A stretch of 22,692 nt of DNA from Collimonas sp. UBA1456. Lineage in GTDB: Bacteria; Pseudomonadota; Gammaproteobacteria; Burkholderiales; Burkholderiaceae_D. Both the position numbers and the translations under genes were made by a program. Shown here piece by piece: positions 8,085-16,051 of the stretch. The stretch is taken from the NCBI GenBank assembly GCA_002325825.1, contig DCSW01000086.1, positions 1-22,692 on the forward strand, read 5' to 3'. The notes beneath the pieces were generated by a model. That model saw only the letters and a list, made by a program, of their open reading frames with translations. It ran no database searches and had not been told where the DNA came from. Each line of letters opens with the position of its first letter. Position 1 is the stretch's first letter.

Positions 8085-8787
8085 TAAAAAAATCGGTCTA
8101 AGGTGCGGGCGTTGGAATAACAGTATCGCGCTGGCGGCAGGTACGTTGTCGTTGTTGGATAGTTTGAGCGATTGTGCGAATTTGCCGCTTGGTGCTGACA
8201 GCGAGACTGGTTCGCAGCGGTGTGCTGGTATTCGTTTGCAATTGGCTGTCGGCTATGGTGTACAGGGTCAGCTGGAGGTGGGGCCTGATGAGATCAAGCA
8301 GGCTTTGTTGGTCAATCCGCTGCTTGCAGATGCATATAGCGTGCGTGATTTGATTTATATGAACGTGGGTGAGAATCGTCTGTCTGATGATAATTTTCAG
8401 CGTGCATTGCGACTGTCCCCGAACAATCCCGACTTCATCAATAATTATGACTGGTTGTCTTGCCAGAACGGCAGAGCCAAGGAGTCGATCATTCGTTTCG
8501 GAACTGCGTTGAAGAGCCGTGCTTATCAGTCGTCGGCAAAGACATTGACCAATGCCAGCGTTTGCAGTCTGAAATTCAATGATACCGTCGCTGCTGAACA
8601 TTATCTATTTTTGTTGAGAGCGGATGTCCAAAATTCTGAGGCACTTTGGACATCTATGAAAGTGGAGCGGAAGTTGGGTGACGTCGCTGCAGAAGCAAGT
8701 TTGGTAACCCAGTTGCACCGTCGCTTTGCCGGCTCTCCGGAGTTTTCCGCCTATTTTCGTGGAGCATTTAATGAATTTAATGAGTGA
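8081..8787 (+). pseudogene. pilW: Type IV pilus pilotin PilW/PilF-like TPR lipoprotein, frameshifted
   Basis: From about 8093 the frame encodes a TPR protein with the PilW/PilF features QLEVGPDEIKQALL, ENRLSDDNFQRALRLSPNNP and LGDVAAEASLVTQLHRR. This family is the outer-membrane pilotin that helps assemble the PilQ secretin. The expected start, ATG 8081, overlaps the rlmN stop, but reads MIKKSV and stops at 8099-8101. One more A in the A7 tract (8086-8092) would restore a start leading into a lipoprotein-like signal ending near SDCANLP. The only other start in the open frame is ATG 8056, inside rlmN. Compared with the family as I recall it, about 30-40 residues of a central TPR seem missing around AAEHYLFLLRADVQNSEALW. 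The -1 residue of the lipobox, Asp, is also unusual. Probably inactive; slippage at the A-tract could yield some product. Confidence 0.72.
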
Positions 8788-9715
8788 GTCGGAACAGGTG
8801 AAGTCGGTGATCGTCGATGAGGGAAGTGCAGAAGCTGCTTCCCACGAAGCGAGTAGCAATACTCTGGCGTCACTTGGTGCGCAACTAGCAGCCAAGCGCG
8901 AAAAGCTTGCCTGGTCGGTCGCCGAAGTGGCCTGCCATTTGAAGTTGGCGCCGCGTCAGATCGATGCGATCGAAGCAGATAATTACGCGGCGTTGCCTAC
9001 GATGGTCATGACACGCGGCTTTATCCGTTCTTATGCAAAATTGCTGGGGCTGGATTCGGCGGCATTGTTGGCGCAGATTTCACCATCGGCAGCGCCTAAG
9101 GTAGTATCGAGTAACCGTCGTAATCAGTTGTTTGCACCTTTTTCCGAGTCTCGTTTTAGTGTGATGGGGCGGACCAGGTTTACTTATAAATGGTTGGTGA
9201 CAGGCGCCGTGTTGCTGTTGCTGCTGGCGGTTGCGATCCGCCTGGATTGGTTGCCGATGGTTGAAAATGCGCTGCACGACGTTTCCGAAAAGACCGCTAC
9301 CGTGGTTGGTTCTAGCGTTAGCGCGAGTGGCCGGATCAGTGCGAAGTTGCTATCGCATCCCGCGCCGGATGCCGCGATCCAAGCGCCCCTCAACGTGACG
9401 CCGTCACCGGTTATGATCACTACGGTTACGCCGGTGATGGCTGGAAATCCCGTCACTGCTATGGCTGCGGCTGCTAATGAAAATCAGTTGAGTCTGAATT
9501 TCAGACAGGATTCATGGGTTGAAATCAAGCGTGCCGATAACATGCCGCTGATCTCACGCCTGGTAAAGGCGGGCGATTCGCAGTCGTTCGACATGGCCCA
9601 GCCGGTTTCGGTCACCATAGGTAACCTGGCTGGTGTCGATGTTACGCTGCGTGGTGAACTGGTCGATCTGAAGGCCAGTTCCAAGACCAACGTGGCTCGA
9701 TTGAATCTAAGGTGA
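8771..9715 (+). CDS. rodZ: RodZ-like helix-turn-helix membrane protein
   Basis: RodZ links the MreB cytoskeleton to the membrane and maintains rod shape. The 314-residue product has an N-terminal helix-turn-helix domain of the HTH_25 type at about 34-100, a basic juxtamembrane stretch, one membrane span at about 141-160 (WLVTGAVLLLLLAVAIRL), a low-complexity periplasmic linker, and a C-terminal DUF4115-type domain from about 245. I place the start at ATG 8771 because GGAG at 8761-8764 precedes it at good spacing. It overlaps the pilW end by 17 bases, suggesting coupled translation. ATG 8780 is the alternative. The position between pilW and ispG is the usual proteobacterial order. Confidence 0.9.
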   Translation: MNLMSESEQVKSVIVDEGSAEAASHEASSNTLASLGAQLAAKREKLAWSVAEVACHLKLAPRQIDAIEADNYAALPTMVMTRGFIRSYAKLLGLDSAALLAQISPSAAPKVVSSNRRNQLFAPFSESRFSVMGRTRFTYKWLVTGAVLLLLLAVAIRLDWLPMVENALHDVSEKTATVVGSSVSASGRISAKLLSHPAPDAAIQAPLNVTPSPVMITTVTPVMAGNPVTAMAAAANENQLSLNFRQDSWVEIKRADNMPLISRLVKAGDSQSFDMAQPVSVTIGNLAGVDVTLRGELVDLKASSKTNVARLNLR

Positions 9716-9743
9716 GCTTGAATAAGTTGAAGGAGGGCGGCGC

Positions 9744-11009
9744 ATGTCGCAGATGAATCTACCGATCGGCTCCGGCTCTTGCGTTCGGCGCAGCAGCCGT
9801 AGCGTTGAGGTTGGTTATGGTGAGCGCAAAATACTGATTGGCGGCGGTGCCCTGGTGGTGGTGCAGTCGATGACTAATACCGATACTGCCGATGCAATCG
9901 GTACTGCGATCCAGATCAAGGATCTGGCGCGCGCCGGTTCGGAGCTGGTGCGCATTACGGTGAACAATCCGGAAGCGGCTGCCGCAGTGCCGGCAATTCG
10001 CGAGCAACTTGACAAGATGGGAGTCGATGTGCCACTGGTCGGCGATTTTCATTACAACGGTCATACGCTGTTGACTGACCATCCGGAGTGTGCACAGGCA
10101 CTGTCGAAATACCGTATCAATCCGGGTAATGTGGGTAAGGGCGCCAAGCGTGACATGCAGTTTGCGCAAATGATCGAAATCGCCTGCAAGTATGACAAGC
10201 CGGTGCGTATCGGTGTCAACTGGGGGAGCCTGGACCAGGCGCTGCTGATGCGCATCATGGATCAGAATGCGTTGCGTAGCCAGCCGTGGCCGGCGCAGGC
10301 AGTGATGCATGAAGCCCTGGTGACTTCTGCTATCGAGAACGCACAGCGTGCCGAGGAGCTGGGGTTGGGCGCCAATCGCATCATTCTTTCTTGCAAGGTT
10401 TCCGGCGTTCAGGATCTTATTGCAGTGTATCGCGAACTGGCGCGCCGTTGCGATTATCCGTTGCATTTGGGCCTCACCGAAGCAGGTATGGGAAGCAAGG
10501 CCATCGTTGCCTCAACGGCGGCATTATCGGTGCTGCTCCAGGAGGGAATCGGCGATACGATCCGCATTTCGCTGACACCGGAGCCGAGCGGCGATCGGAC
10601 CAAGGAAGTGGTCGTCGGTCAGGAGATTTTGCAAACTATGGGTTTGCGCAAGTTCGCGCCGATGGTGATCGCATGTCCAGGTTGCGGACGCACCACCTCG
10701 ACCGTGTTCCAGAATCTGGCAAACAAGATACAGACTTATTTGCGTGATCAAATGCCGGTTTGGAAGAAAGAGTATCCGGGCGTCGAAAGCATGAATGTGG
10801 CGGTGATGGGGTGTATTGTGAATGGCCCCGGCGAGTCAAAGCATGCCAATATCGGCATTAGTTTACCGGGAACCGGCGAATCGCCGGTAGCGCCGGTGTT
10901 TATCGACGGCGAGAAGAGGCTGACTTTGCGCGGCGATCGGATTGCCGAAGAATTCCAGGCAGTGGTGTTGGAGTATGTGGAGAGTCATTATGGCTATGCG
11001 GTAGTTTGA
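9744..11009 (+). CDS. ispG: 4-hydroxy-3-methylbut-2-enyl diphosphate synthase (IspG/GcpE)
   Basis: IspG converts methylerythritol cyclodiphosphate to HMBPP in the MEP isoprenoid pathway using a 4Fe-4S cluster. The 421-residue protein shows the cluster cysteines Cys311 and Cys314 in ACPGCGRTT and Cys357 in MGCIVNGPGES, with the fourth ligand Glu364. The N-terminal TIM-barrel segment with VQSMTNTDTAD is also typical. The length fits the proteobacterial form. A strong AAGGAGGG ribosome-binding site lies before the ATG, 28 bases after rodZ. Confidence 0.97.
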   Translation: MSQMNLPIGSGSCVRRSSRSVEVGYGERKILIGGGALVVVQSMTNTDTADAIGTAIQIKDLARAGSELVRITVNNPEAAAAVPAIREQLDKMGVDVPLVGDFHYNGHTLLTDHPECAQALSKYRINPGNVGKGAKRDMQFAQMIEIACKYDKPVRIGVNWGSLDQALLMRIMDQNALRSQPWPAQAVMHEALVTSAIENAQRAEELGLGANRIILSCKVSGVQDLIAVYRELARRCDYPLHLGLTEAGMGSKAIVASTAALSVLLQEGIGDTIRISLTPEPSGDRTKEVVVGQEILQTMGLRKFAPMVIACPGCGRTTSTVFQNLANKIQTYLRDQMPVWKKEYPGVESMNVAVMGCIVNGPGESKHANIGISLPGTGESPVAPVFIDGEKRLTLRGDRIAEEFQAVVLEYVESHYGYAVV

Positions 11010-11089
11010 GTAGATCCAGGAAGCATCAAGCCTAATGAATATCCATCGAAATGCGTCACTGTCTGTCTATCGATTAAAGAAGATTAAAA

Positions 11090-12472
11090 ATGTCGGAAAA
11101 TAAGAAAGCCGATAAAATCGTCGGCGTAAAAGGTATGAACGATATTCTGCCTGCCGATGCGGCCCTGTGGGAGTTGTTCGAGAACACCGTCGAGTCGGTG
11201 CTGAAGAGTTACGGTTTTCAAAAGATCCGCACCCCGATCGTCGAGCCGACCGCGTTGTTTGCGCGTGGCCTGGGTGCTGTCACAGATATCGTTGAAAAAG
11301 AAATGTATTCGTTCACCGATTCGATGAACGGCGACAATCTCACTTTGCGTCCGGAAAGTACCGCCGGCGTGGTGCGCGCTGCAATCGAGCACAACCTGAC
11401 CTATGACGGCCCCAAGCGTCTCTGGTACAGTGGCCCCATGTTCCGTCATGAGCGTCCACAGCGAGGGCGTTATCGGCAATTTCATCAGGTTGGCGCGGAA
11501 GCCCTTGGCTTCACCGGTCCGGATATCGATGCTGAGCTGATCATGATGTGCCAGCGGTTGTGGGATGATCTCGGCCTACAGGACGTCAAGTTGCAGTTGA
11601 ATTCGATCGGCGATGCCGAAGAGCGCAATCGTCATCGTTCTGACCTGATCGCTTATTTTGAAAAGTATCAGGAACTGCTTGACGCCGACGCGCAACGACG
11701 CCTGCACAGTAACCCGCTGCGCATCCTCGACACCAAGAATCCGACCATGCAGGAAATGGTCAACGGAGCGCCGCAGTTGCGCAATTATCTCGGCGAAGAA
11801 TCACGAACGCACTTCGAAGGCGTGCAAAAGATACTGAGCCACAACAACATCCCATTTACGATCAATCCGCGCTTGGTGCGTGGCATGGATTATTACAATC
11901 GCACTGTGTTTGAGTGGATCACAGACCAGCTTGGATCGCAGGGCACGGTATGTGGCGGCGGTCGTTACGACCCGCTGCTTGAAATGTTCGGTGGTAAGCC
12001 GACGCCAGCCTGCGGTTTCGCGATGGGCGTCGAGCGCTTGCTGGAGCTGATGCATGCCAATGGCGAGCAGGCCAGCCGCAATGAATGCGACGTTTATCTG
12101 GTGCATCAGGGCGAAGCGGCGCAACTGCGATCGTTCGTGCTAGCGGAACGTTTGCGCAATGCCGGACTGGATGTTGTGCTACATTGCGCTTCGTCCAATG
12201 CTGGTGGTAGTTTTAAGTCGCAGATGAAGCGCGCGGATGCCAGTGGTGCGGCATATGCCATTATTATCGGCGAGGATGAAGTCGCCAATCAGACTGCGAC
12301 CGTCAAGTCCTTTCGGACTGATGGCGATGGCGGCGACAATGCCGAAAAAGCGAGTACCTGCAATCAAAGTGTCGTACCGTTCGACGCGGTTAGCGATTAT
12401 CTGGTGGAGCAGATCGTCGGCGGCGACGATCATGATCATGGTGATCATCAACATATTCACTATCATCACTGA
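11090..12472 (+). CDS. hisS: Histidyl-tRNA synthetase with a His-rich C-terminal tail
   Basis: HisRS charges tRNA-His. The 460-residue protein has the class II features: motif 1 around KIRTPIVEPTALF, motif 2 around FRHERPQRGRYRQFHQ, the histidine-specific LVRGMDYYNRTVFEW, and motif 3 GFAMGVERLLEL, followed by the anticodon-binding domain. It is longer than the typical 424-430 residues. A Gly/Asp-rich insert lies near the C-terminus, and the last 15 residues (DDHDHGDHQHIHYHH) include seven histidines. The tail could bind metal; I believe related lineages have similar tails but cannot confirm this here. It sits between ispG and yfgM in the same operon order as in E. coli. Confidence 0.96.
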   Translation: MSENKKADKIVGVKGMNDILPADAALWELFENTVESVLKSYGFQKIRTPIVEPTALFARGLGAVTDIVEKEMYSFTDSMNGDNLTLRPESTAGVVRAAIEHNLTYDGPKRLWYSGPMFRHERPQRGRYRQFHQVGAEALGFTGPDIDAELIMMCQRLWDDLGLQDVKLQLNSIGDAEERNRHRSDLIAYFEKYQELLDADAQRRLHSNPLRILDTKNPTMQEMVNGAPQLRNYLGEESRTHFEGVQKILSHNNIPFTINPRLVRGMDYYNRTVFEWITDQLGSQGTVCGGGRYDPLLEMFGGKPTPACGFAMGVERLLELMHANGEQASRNECDVYLVHQGEAAQLRSFVLAERLRNAGLDVVLHCASSNAGGSFKSQMKRADASGAAYAIIIGEDEVANQTATVKSFRTDGDGGDNAEKASTCNQSVVPFDAVSDYLVEQIVGGDDHDHGDHQHIHYHH

Positions 12473-12483
12473 AATAAAATTAT

Positions 12484-13137
12484 ATGGCATTCGATATCGA
12501 CGAACAGGAACAACTGGCAACGCTTAAGGATTGGTGGAAAAAACATGGCAACCTGACGACCTGGGTGCTGATTGTCGCCTTAGTTGCGTACGCAGGCTGG
12601 TCCAGCTGGAACTATTACCAGCGCAGCCAGGCCTTACGGGCGTCCCAGCTGTATGACGAATTGCAAAAAGCGGCATCGTCCAAGGATAACTCCAAGGTCC
12701 AGCGCGCTGCCGGGGATATCCAGCAAAAATTCGGTCGTACCGCCTATGCTGGCATGGCAGCACTGTCGGCCGCCAAGGTTGCCTTTGATGTCAACGATTT
12801 GAACGGCGCAAAGGAACAATTACAATGGGTAGTGGATCATTGCGCTGATGAAGATTATCGCGCCCTGGCACGCGTGCGGCTGGCCGGGATCTTGCTGGAT
12901 CAGAAGGCCTATGATGACGGATTACAGGTATTGGCCGCAGACGTTCCTGCGCCTTTTAATAGTGCCGTGGCGGATCGCAAGGGCGATATTCTGGTGGCGC
13001 AGAATAAACTCGACGATGCTCGCATGGCGTATCAATTGGCACTCGATAAAATCGATAGCCAGAATCCCGGCCTGCAATTGATTCAATTGAAACTTGATGC
13101 GATTGGCTGCACTCCAGTCATAGCCGCAGCCCGATAA
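12484..13137 (+). CDS. yfgM: YfgM-like tetratricopeptide inner-membrane protein
   Basis: This 217-residue protein has a short cytoplasmic N-terminus (ending LKDWWKKHGN), one membrane span at about 24-45, and a periplasmic TPR-like region, the architecture of YfgM. In E. coli YfgM associates with the SecYEG translocon and the chaperone PpiD and affects envelope stress signalling. The gene begins 11 bases after hisS and precedes bamB, the conserved order. The last dozen residues are weakly conserved. No disruption is seen. Confidence 0.9.
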   Translation: MAFDIDEQEQLATLKDWWKKHGNLTTWVLIVALVAYAGWSSWNYYQRSQALRASQLYDELQKAASSKDNSKVQRAAGDIQQKFGRTAYAGMAALSAAKVAFDVNDLNGAKEQLQWVVDHCADEDYRALARVRLAGILLDQKAYDDGLQVLAADVPAPFNSAVADRKGDILVAQNKLDDARMAYQLALDKIDSQNPGLQLIQLKLDAIGCTPVIAAAR

Positions 13138-13155
13138 TTCGGAAAAAGGAAGAAT

Positions 13156-14292
13156 ATGCGTATTGCAGTGAAAGTCGTCTTTGCCGGTGCTTTGCTGATG
13201 TTGGGCGGCTGTTCTTTGTTTTCCGGTAAGGCGCCGAGTAATCTTCCTGCGCCATTGGTTGAGTTCACGCAGAGCCTCAATGTGCGTCAGGCATGGACGC
13301 TACCAATTGGTAGCGCGTCGATCTTCGCCTTTGCACCGGCTGCTGATGGTGGCAGCGTATATGCCGCTTCAGCTGACGGTACCGTGACGCGAGTGGATGC
13401 TGCGACCGGTGTGGTAGCCTGGCGTATCAATGCGGGTATGCGCCTCACAGGCGGTGCCGGTAGCGACGGCAATATCGTTGCTGTGGCTGGCGAGAAAGGT
13501 ATTTTGCTGGCCTTCGATGCACGAGGTAAAAAACGCTGGCAAGCCCAGGTGTCGAGCGAAATTCTATCGGCACCTGGCGTTGGTCAAGGCCTGGTGATCG
13601 TGCGCAGCCTCGACAACCGAATTTCAGCATATGATGCCGATACTGGCGAACGTCGCTGGGCTGTATTGCGCACACTGCCATCGCTGACCTTGCGTTCAGC
13701 TTCCGGCGTTCTGGTTGTTCCTCAGGCTACCTTCCTGTCGTTGCCTGGTGGGCGTTTGTCGGCATTGAACCTTGCCAATGGCGATCCATGGTGGGAAATG
13801 GCGATTGGTGATCCGCGCGGTATGACCGAACTTGAGCGCATAGTCGATGCATCGGGTACGCCGGTTATCGTCGGACGTCGGGTCTGCGCCGTGGCGTACC
13901 AAGGCCGGATCGGTTGTTTTGATGCCGGCAGCGGCACCGTCCACTGGGTCAAACCGTTTTCCAGTGATGTCGGCATAGGCGCCGATGATCGAACTATTTA
14001 TGCTGCTAATGAGAACGGCGCGGTAAGCGCATTCTCATTAGACAGCGGTGCGGTAGTATGGGAAAACAAGCAGCTCGCCAATCGTGTACTGACAACCCCG
14101 GTAGTTCTGGGTCATTCAGTTGTGGTTGGTGATTTTGAGGGATATATTCATTTCTTGTCCAGTGAAAATGGTGCCCTTATCGGACGTGTTCGTGCAGACA
14201 GTAGCGCTGTGCTGCCGACTCCGATCGTTGTGGGTTCCAATGCGATTTTTCAAACCAAAGCAGGAACCTTGATCGCTTTTGCGGCAGAGTAA
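13156..14292 (+). CDS. bamB: Outer-membrane protein assembly factor BamB
   Basis: BamB is a lipoprotein of the BAM complex that helps insert beta-barrel proteins into the outer membrane. The 378-residue product has a signal peptide with lipobox MLGGC and lipidated Cys19. It then shows repeated beta-propeller blades of the PQQ type with recurrent motifs such as VYAASADGTVTRVDAATGVVAWR and LLAFDARGKKRW. An AAGGAAG ribosome-binding site precedes the ATG. The length is normal. It sits 18 bases after yfgM and 7 bases before der. Confidence 0.95.
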   Translation: MRIAVKVVFAGALLMLGGCSLFSGKAPSNLPAPLVEFTQSLNVRQAWTLPIGSASIFAFAPAADGGSVYAASADGTVTRVDAATGVVAWRINAGMRLTGGAGSDGNIVAVAGEKGILLAFDARGKKRWQAQVSSEILSAPGVGQGLVIVRSLDNRISAYDADTGERRWAVLRTLPSLTLRSASGVLVVPQATFLSLPGGRLSALNLANGDPWWEMAIGDPRGMTELERIVDASGTPVIVGRRVCAVAYQGRIGCFDAGSGTVHWVKPFSSDVGIGADDRTIYAANENGAVSAFSLDSGAVVWENKQLANRVLTTPVVLGHSVVVGDFEGYIHFLSSENGALIGRVRADSSAVLPTPIVVGSNAIFQTKAGTLIAFAAE

Positions 14293-14299
14293 CAATTCA

Positions 14300-15643
14300 A
14301 TGAAGCCAGTAATTGCACTACTAGGACGGCCCAATGTTGGCAAGTCGACGTTATTCAATCGTCTGACTCGTTCCCGTGACGCGTTGGTCGCTGATTTGCC
14401 CGGCCTGACTCGCGATCGCCATTACGGCGAAGGGCGGGTCGGCGAACGGCCATTCCTAGTGATTGATACAGGGGGTTTCGAGCCAGTTGCCAAAGACGGC
14501 ATCATGCACGAGATGGCGAAGCAGACCAAGCAAGCCGTGGCAGAAGCAGATATCGTGATTTTTATCGTTGATGGCCGCCAAGGCCTGATGCCGCACGATA
14601 AGACTATTACCGATTTCCTGCGCAAATCCGGGCGCTCGGTCATGCTGGTGGTCAACAAGTCAGAAGGTATGCAGTACACCTCGGTGACTGCCGAGTTCTA
14701 CGAGTTAGGCATGGGTGACCCCTATGTCATTTCCGCCGCGCATGGTGATGGCGTCGCTGATTTATTGGAAGAGTCGCTCGATCTGGCGTTCTCTCAGCGT
14801 CCGACTGAAGAAGCAGAACCCGAAGACAAGGACCGTGGTATCAAGATTGCTATTGTCGGCCGGCCGAATGTCGGCAAGTCGACCTTGGTTAACGCCTTGC
14901 TGGGCGAGGAACGCGTCATTGCATTCGATATGCCTGGCACCACTCGCGATTCGATCGAGATTCCATTCGAGCGTGATGGCAAGAAATACACACTGATCGA
15001 TACCGCTGGCATTCGTCGTCGTGGCAAGGTATTCGAGGCAATCGAGAAGTTTTCGGTAGTTAAGACTTTGAAATCTATTTCGGAAGCTAACGTTGTCCTG
15101 TTGCTCTTGGATGCGCAACAGGATATCTCCGAGCAAGATGCGCACATCGCTAGTTTTGTACTGGAGTTGCGCCGCGCATTAGTGGTCGGCGTCAATAAGT
15201 GGGATGGCTTGACCGGTGATCGTCGCGACGAGATCAAGACGGACATGGATCGCAAGCTGAATTTCCTGTCGTTCGCGAAATTCCATTTCATCTCGGCACT
15301 GAAATCGACAGGTATCACGCCGCTGATGAAGTCGATCGATTCGGCGTATGCTGCAGCAATGTCGAATCTGACTACACCGAGATTGACGCGGGCGCTGATC
15401 GAAGCGGTTGAGCATCAGCAGCCTCGCCGTAAAGGCTCGATACGTCCAAAGCTGCGCTACGCCCATCAGGGCGGTATGAATCCACCTATTGTCGTTATTC
15501 ACGGTAATGCACTGGAATCTATTGAAGATAACTATAAGCGTTATCTCGAGAAGCATTTCCGGGAAACTTTTTCGCTGGTCGGCACCCCATTACGCATCGA
15601 GCTCAGATCCAGTAGAAACCCCTATGCGCGTCAGGAAAAATAA
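14300..15643 (+). CDS. der: Ribosome assembly GTPase Der (EngA)
   Basis: Der is an essential GTPase with two tandem G domains that acts in 50S subunit assembly. The product is 447 residues when started at ATG 14300. That start puts the first P-loop GRPNVGKST at residues 9-17, as usual; an in-frame ATG at 14279 inside bamB would add seven residues unlike the family. The second P-loop GRPNVGKST begins at about residue 187. The switch motifs DLPGLTRDR and DMPGTTRDS, the NKSE and NKWD motifs, and the C-terminal KH-like domain are all present. Confidence 0.97.
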   Translation: MKPVIALLGRPNVGKSTLFNRLTRSRDALVADLPGLTRDRHYGEGRVGERPFLVIDTGGFEPVAKDGIMHEMAKQTKQAVAEADIVIFIVDGRQGLMPHDKTITDFLRKSGRSVMLVVNKSEGMQYTSVTAEFYELGMGDPYVISAAHGDGVADLLEESLDLAFSQRPTEEAEPEDKDRGIKIAIVGRPNVGKSTLVNALLGEERVIAFDMPGTTRDSIEIPFERDGKKYTLIDTAGIRRRGKVFEAIEKFSVVKTLKSISEANVVLLLLDAQQDISEQDAHIASFVLELRRALVVGVNKWDGLTGDRRDEIKTDMDRKLNFLSFAKFHFISALKSTGITPLMKSIDSAYAAAMSNLTTPRLTRALIEAVEHQQPRRKGSIRPKLRYAHQGGMNPPIVVIHGNALESIEDNYKRYLEKHFRETFSLVGTPLRIELRSSRNPYARQEK

Positions 15644-15650
15644 TTTTTCC
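15634..15650 (+). terminator. Weak hairpin over the der stop codon
   Basis: GGAAAAA (15634-15640) and TTTTTCC (15644-15650) flank the der stop TAA. This is an AT-rich 7-bp stem with a 3-base loop, too weak to be a confident terminator, though the T-run could contribute to partial termination before hfq. Confidence 0.3.
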
Positions 15651-15651
15651 A

Positions 15652-15680
15652 TTGGCAGTAAATAAGAAAATAGTTTACAT
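15652..15680 (+). promoter_or_regulatory. Candidate hfq promoter
   Basis: TTGGCA (15652-15657, five of six matches to the -35 consensus) is followed 17 bases later by a weak -10-like TTACAT (15675-15680). It lies in the 132-base der-hfq spacer and would give hfq its own start with a leader of about 90 bases. Confidence 0.35.
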
Positions 15681-15775
15681 TCATTAAACACTAACCAAGG
15701 CCTTTACTTAAGATCTTATCGGTTCTATAGGCAGTTTCGTTTCACTTCTAATCACAACACCACAGTGGAGTAGCC

Positions 15776-16012
15776 ATGAGTAATAAAGGGCAATTGTTAC
15801 AAGACCCGTTTTTAAACGCCTTACGTAAAGAGCATGTCCCGGTTTCGATCTATCTTGTCAACGGCATCAAGCTTCAAGGCCATATTGAATCTTTTGATCA
15901 ATACGTCGTTTTGCTGCGTAATACAGTTACCCAAATGGTATACAAGCACGCCATCTCAACCGTAGTTCCTGCACGCGCTGTCAATCTGAATCTTGAATCT
16001 GAAGCAGAATAA
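15776..16012 (+). CDS. hfq: RNA chaperone Hfq
   Basis: Hfq is a hexameric Sm-like protein that pairs small RNAs with mRNAs. The 78-residue product starts with the family N-terminus (GQLLQDPFLNALRKE) containing the proximal-face residues, followed by the Sm1 region with NGIKLQGHIESFDQYVVLL and the Sm2 motif YKHAISTVVP. The C-terminal tail is short and acidic, as in other betaproteobacteria. A GGAG ribosome-binding site precedes the ATG. It is followed by hflX, hflK and hflC, the classic order. It is intact although rpoS, a main target of Hfq-dependent regulation in enterics, is broken here. Confidence 0.98.
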   Translation: MSNKGQLLQDPFLNALRKEHVPVSIYLVNGIKLQGHIESFDQYVVLLRNTVTQMVYKHAISTVVPARAVNLNLESEAE

Positions 16013-16051
16013 ACAATTGCTGTCGATTGCGACAGCGTTACGGTTATCTCT

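Noticed and set aside
12418..12472. CAT/CAC-rich DNA at the end of hisS as a tandem repeat or CRISPR-like array
   Set aside because: It is a short coding repeat for a His-rich tail in frame with hisS, without spacers or regular units.
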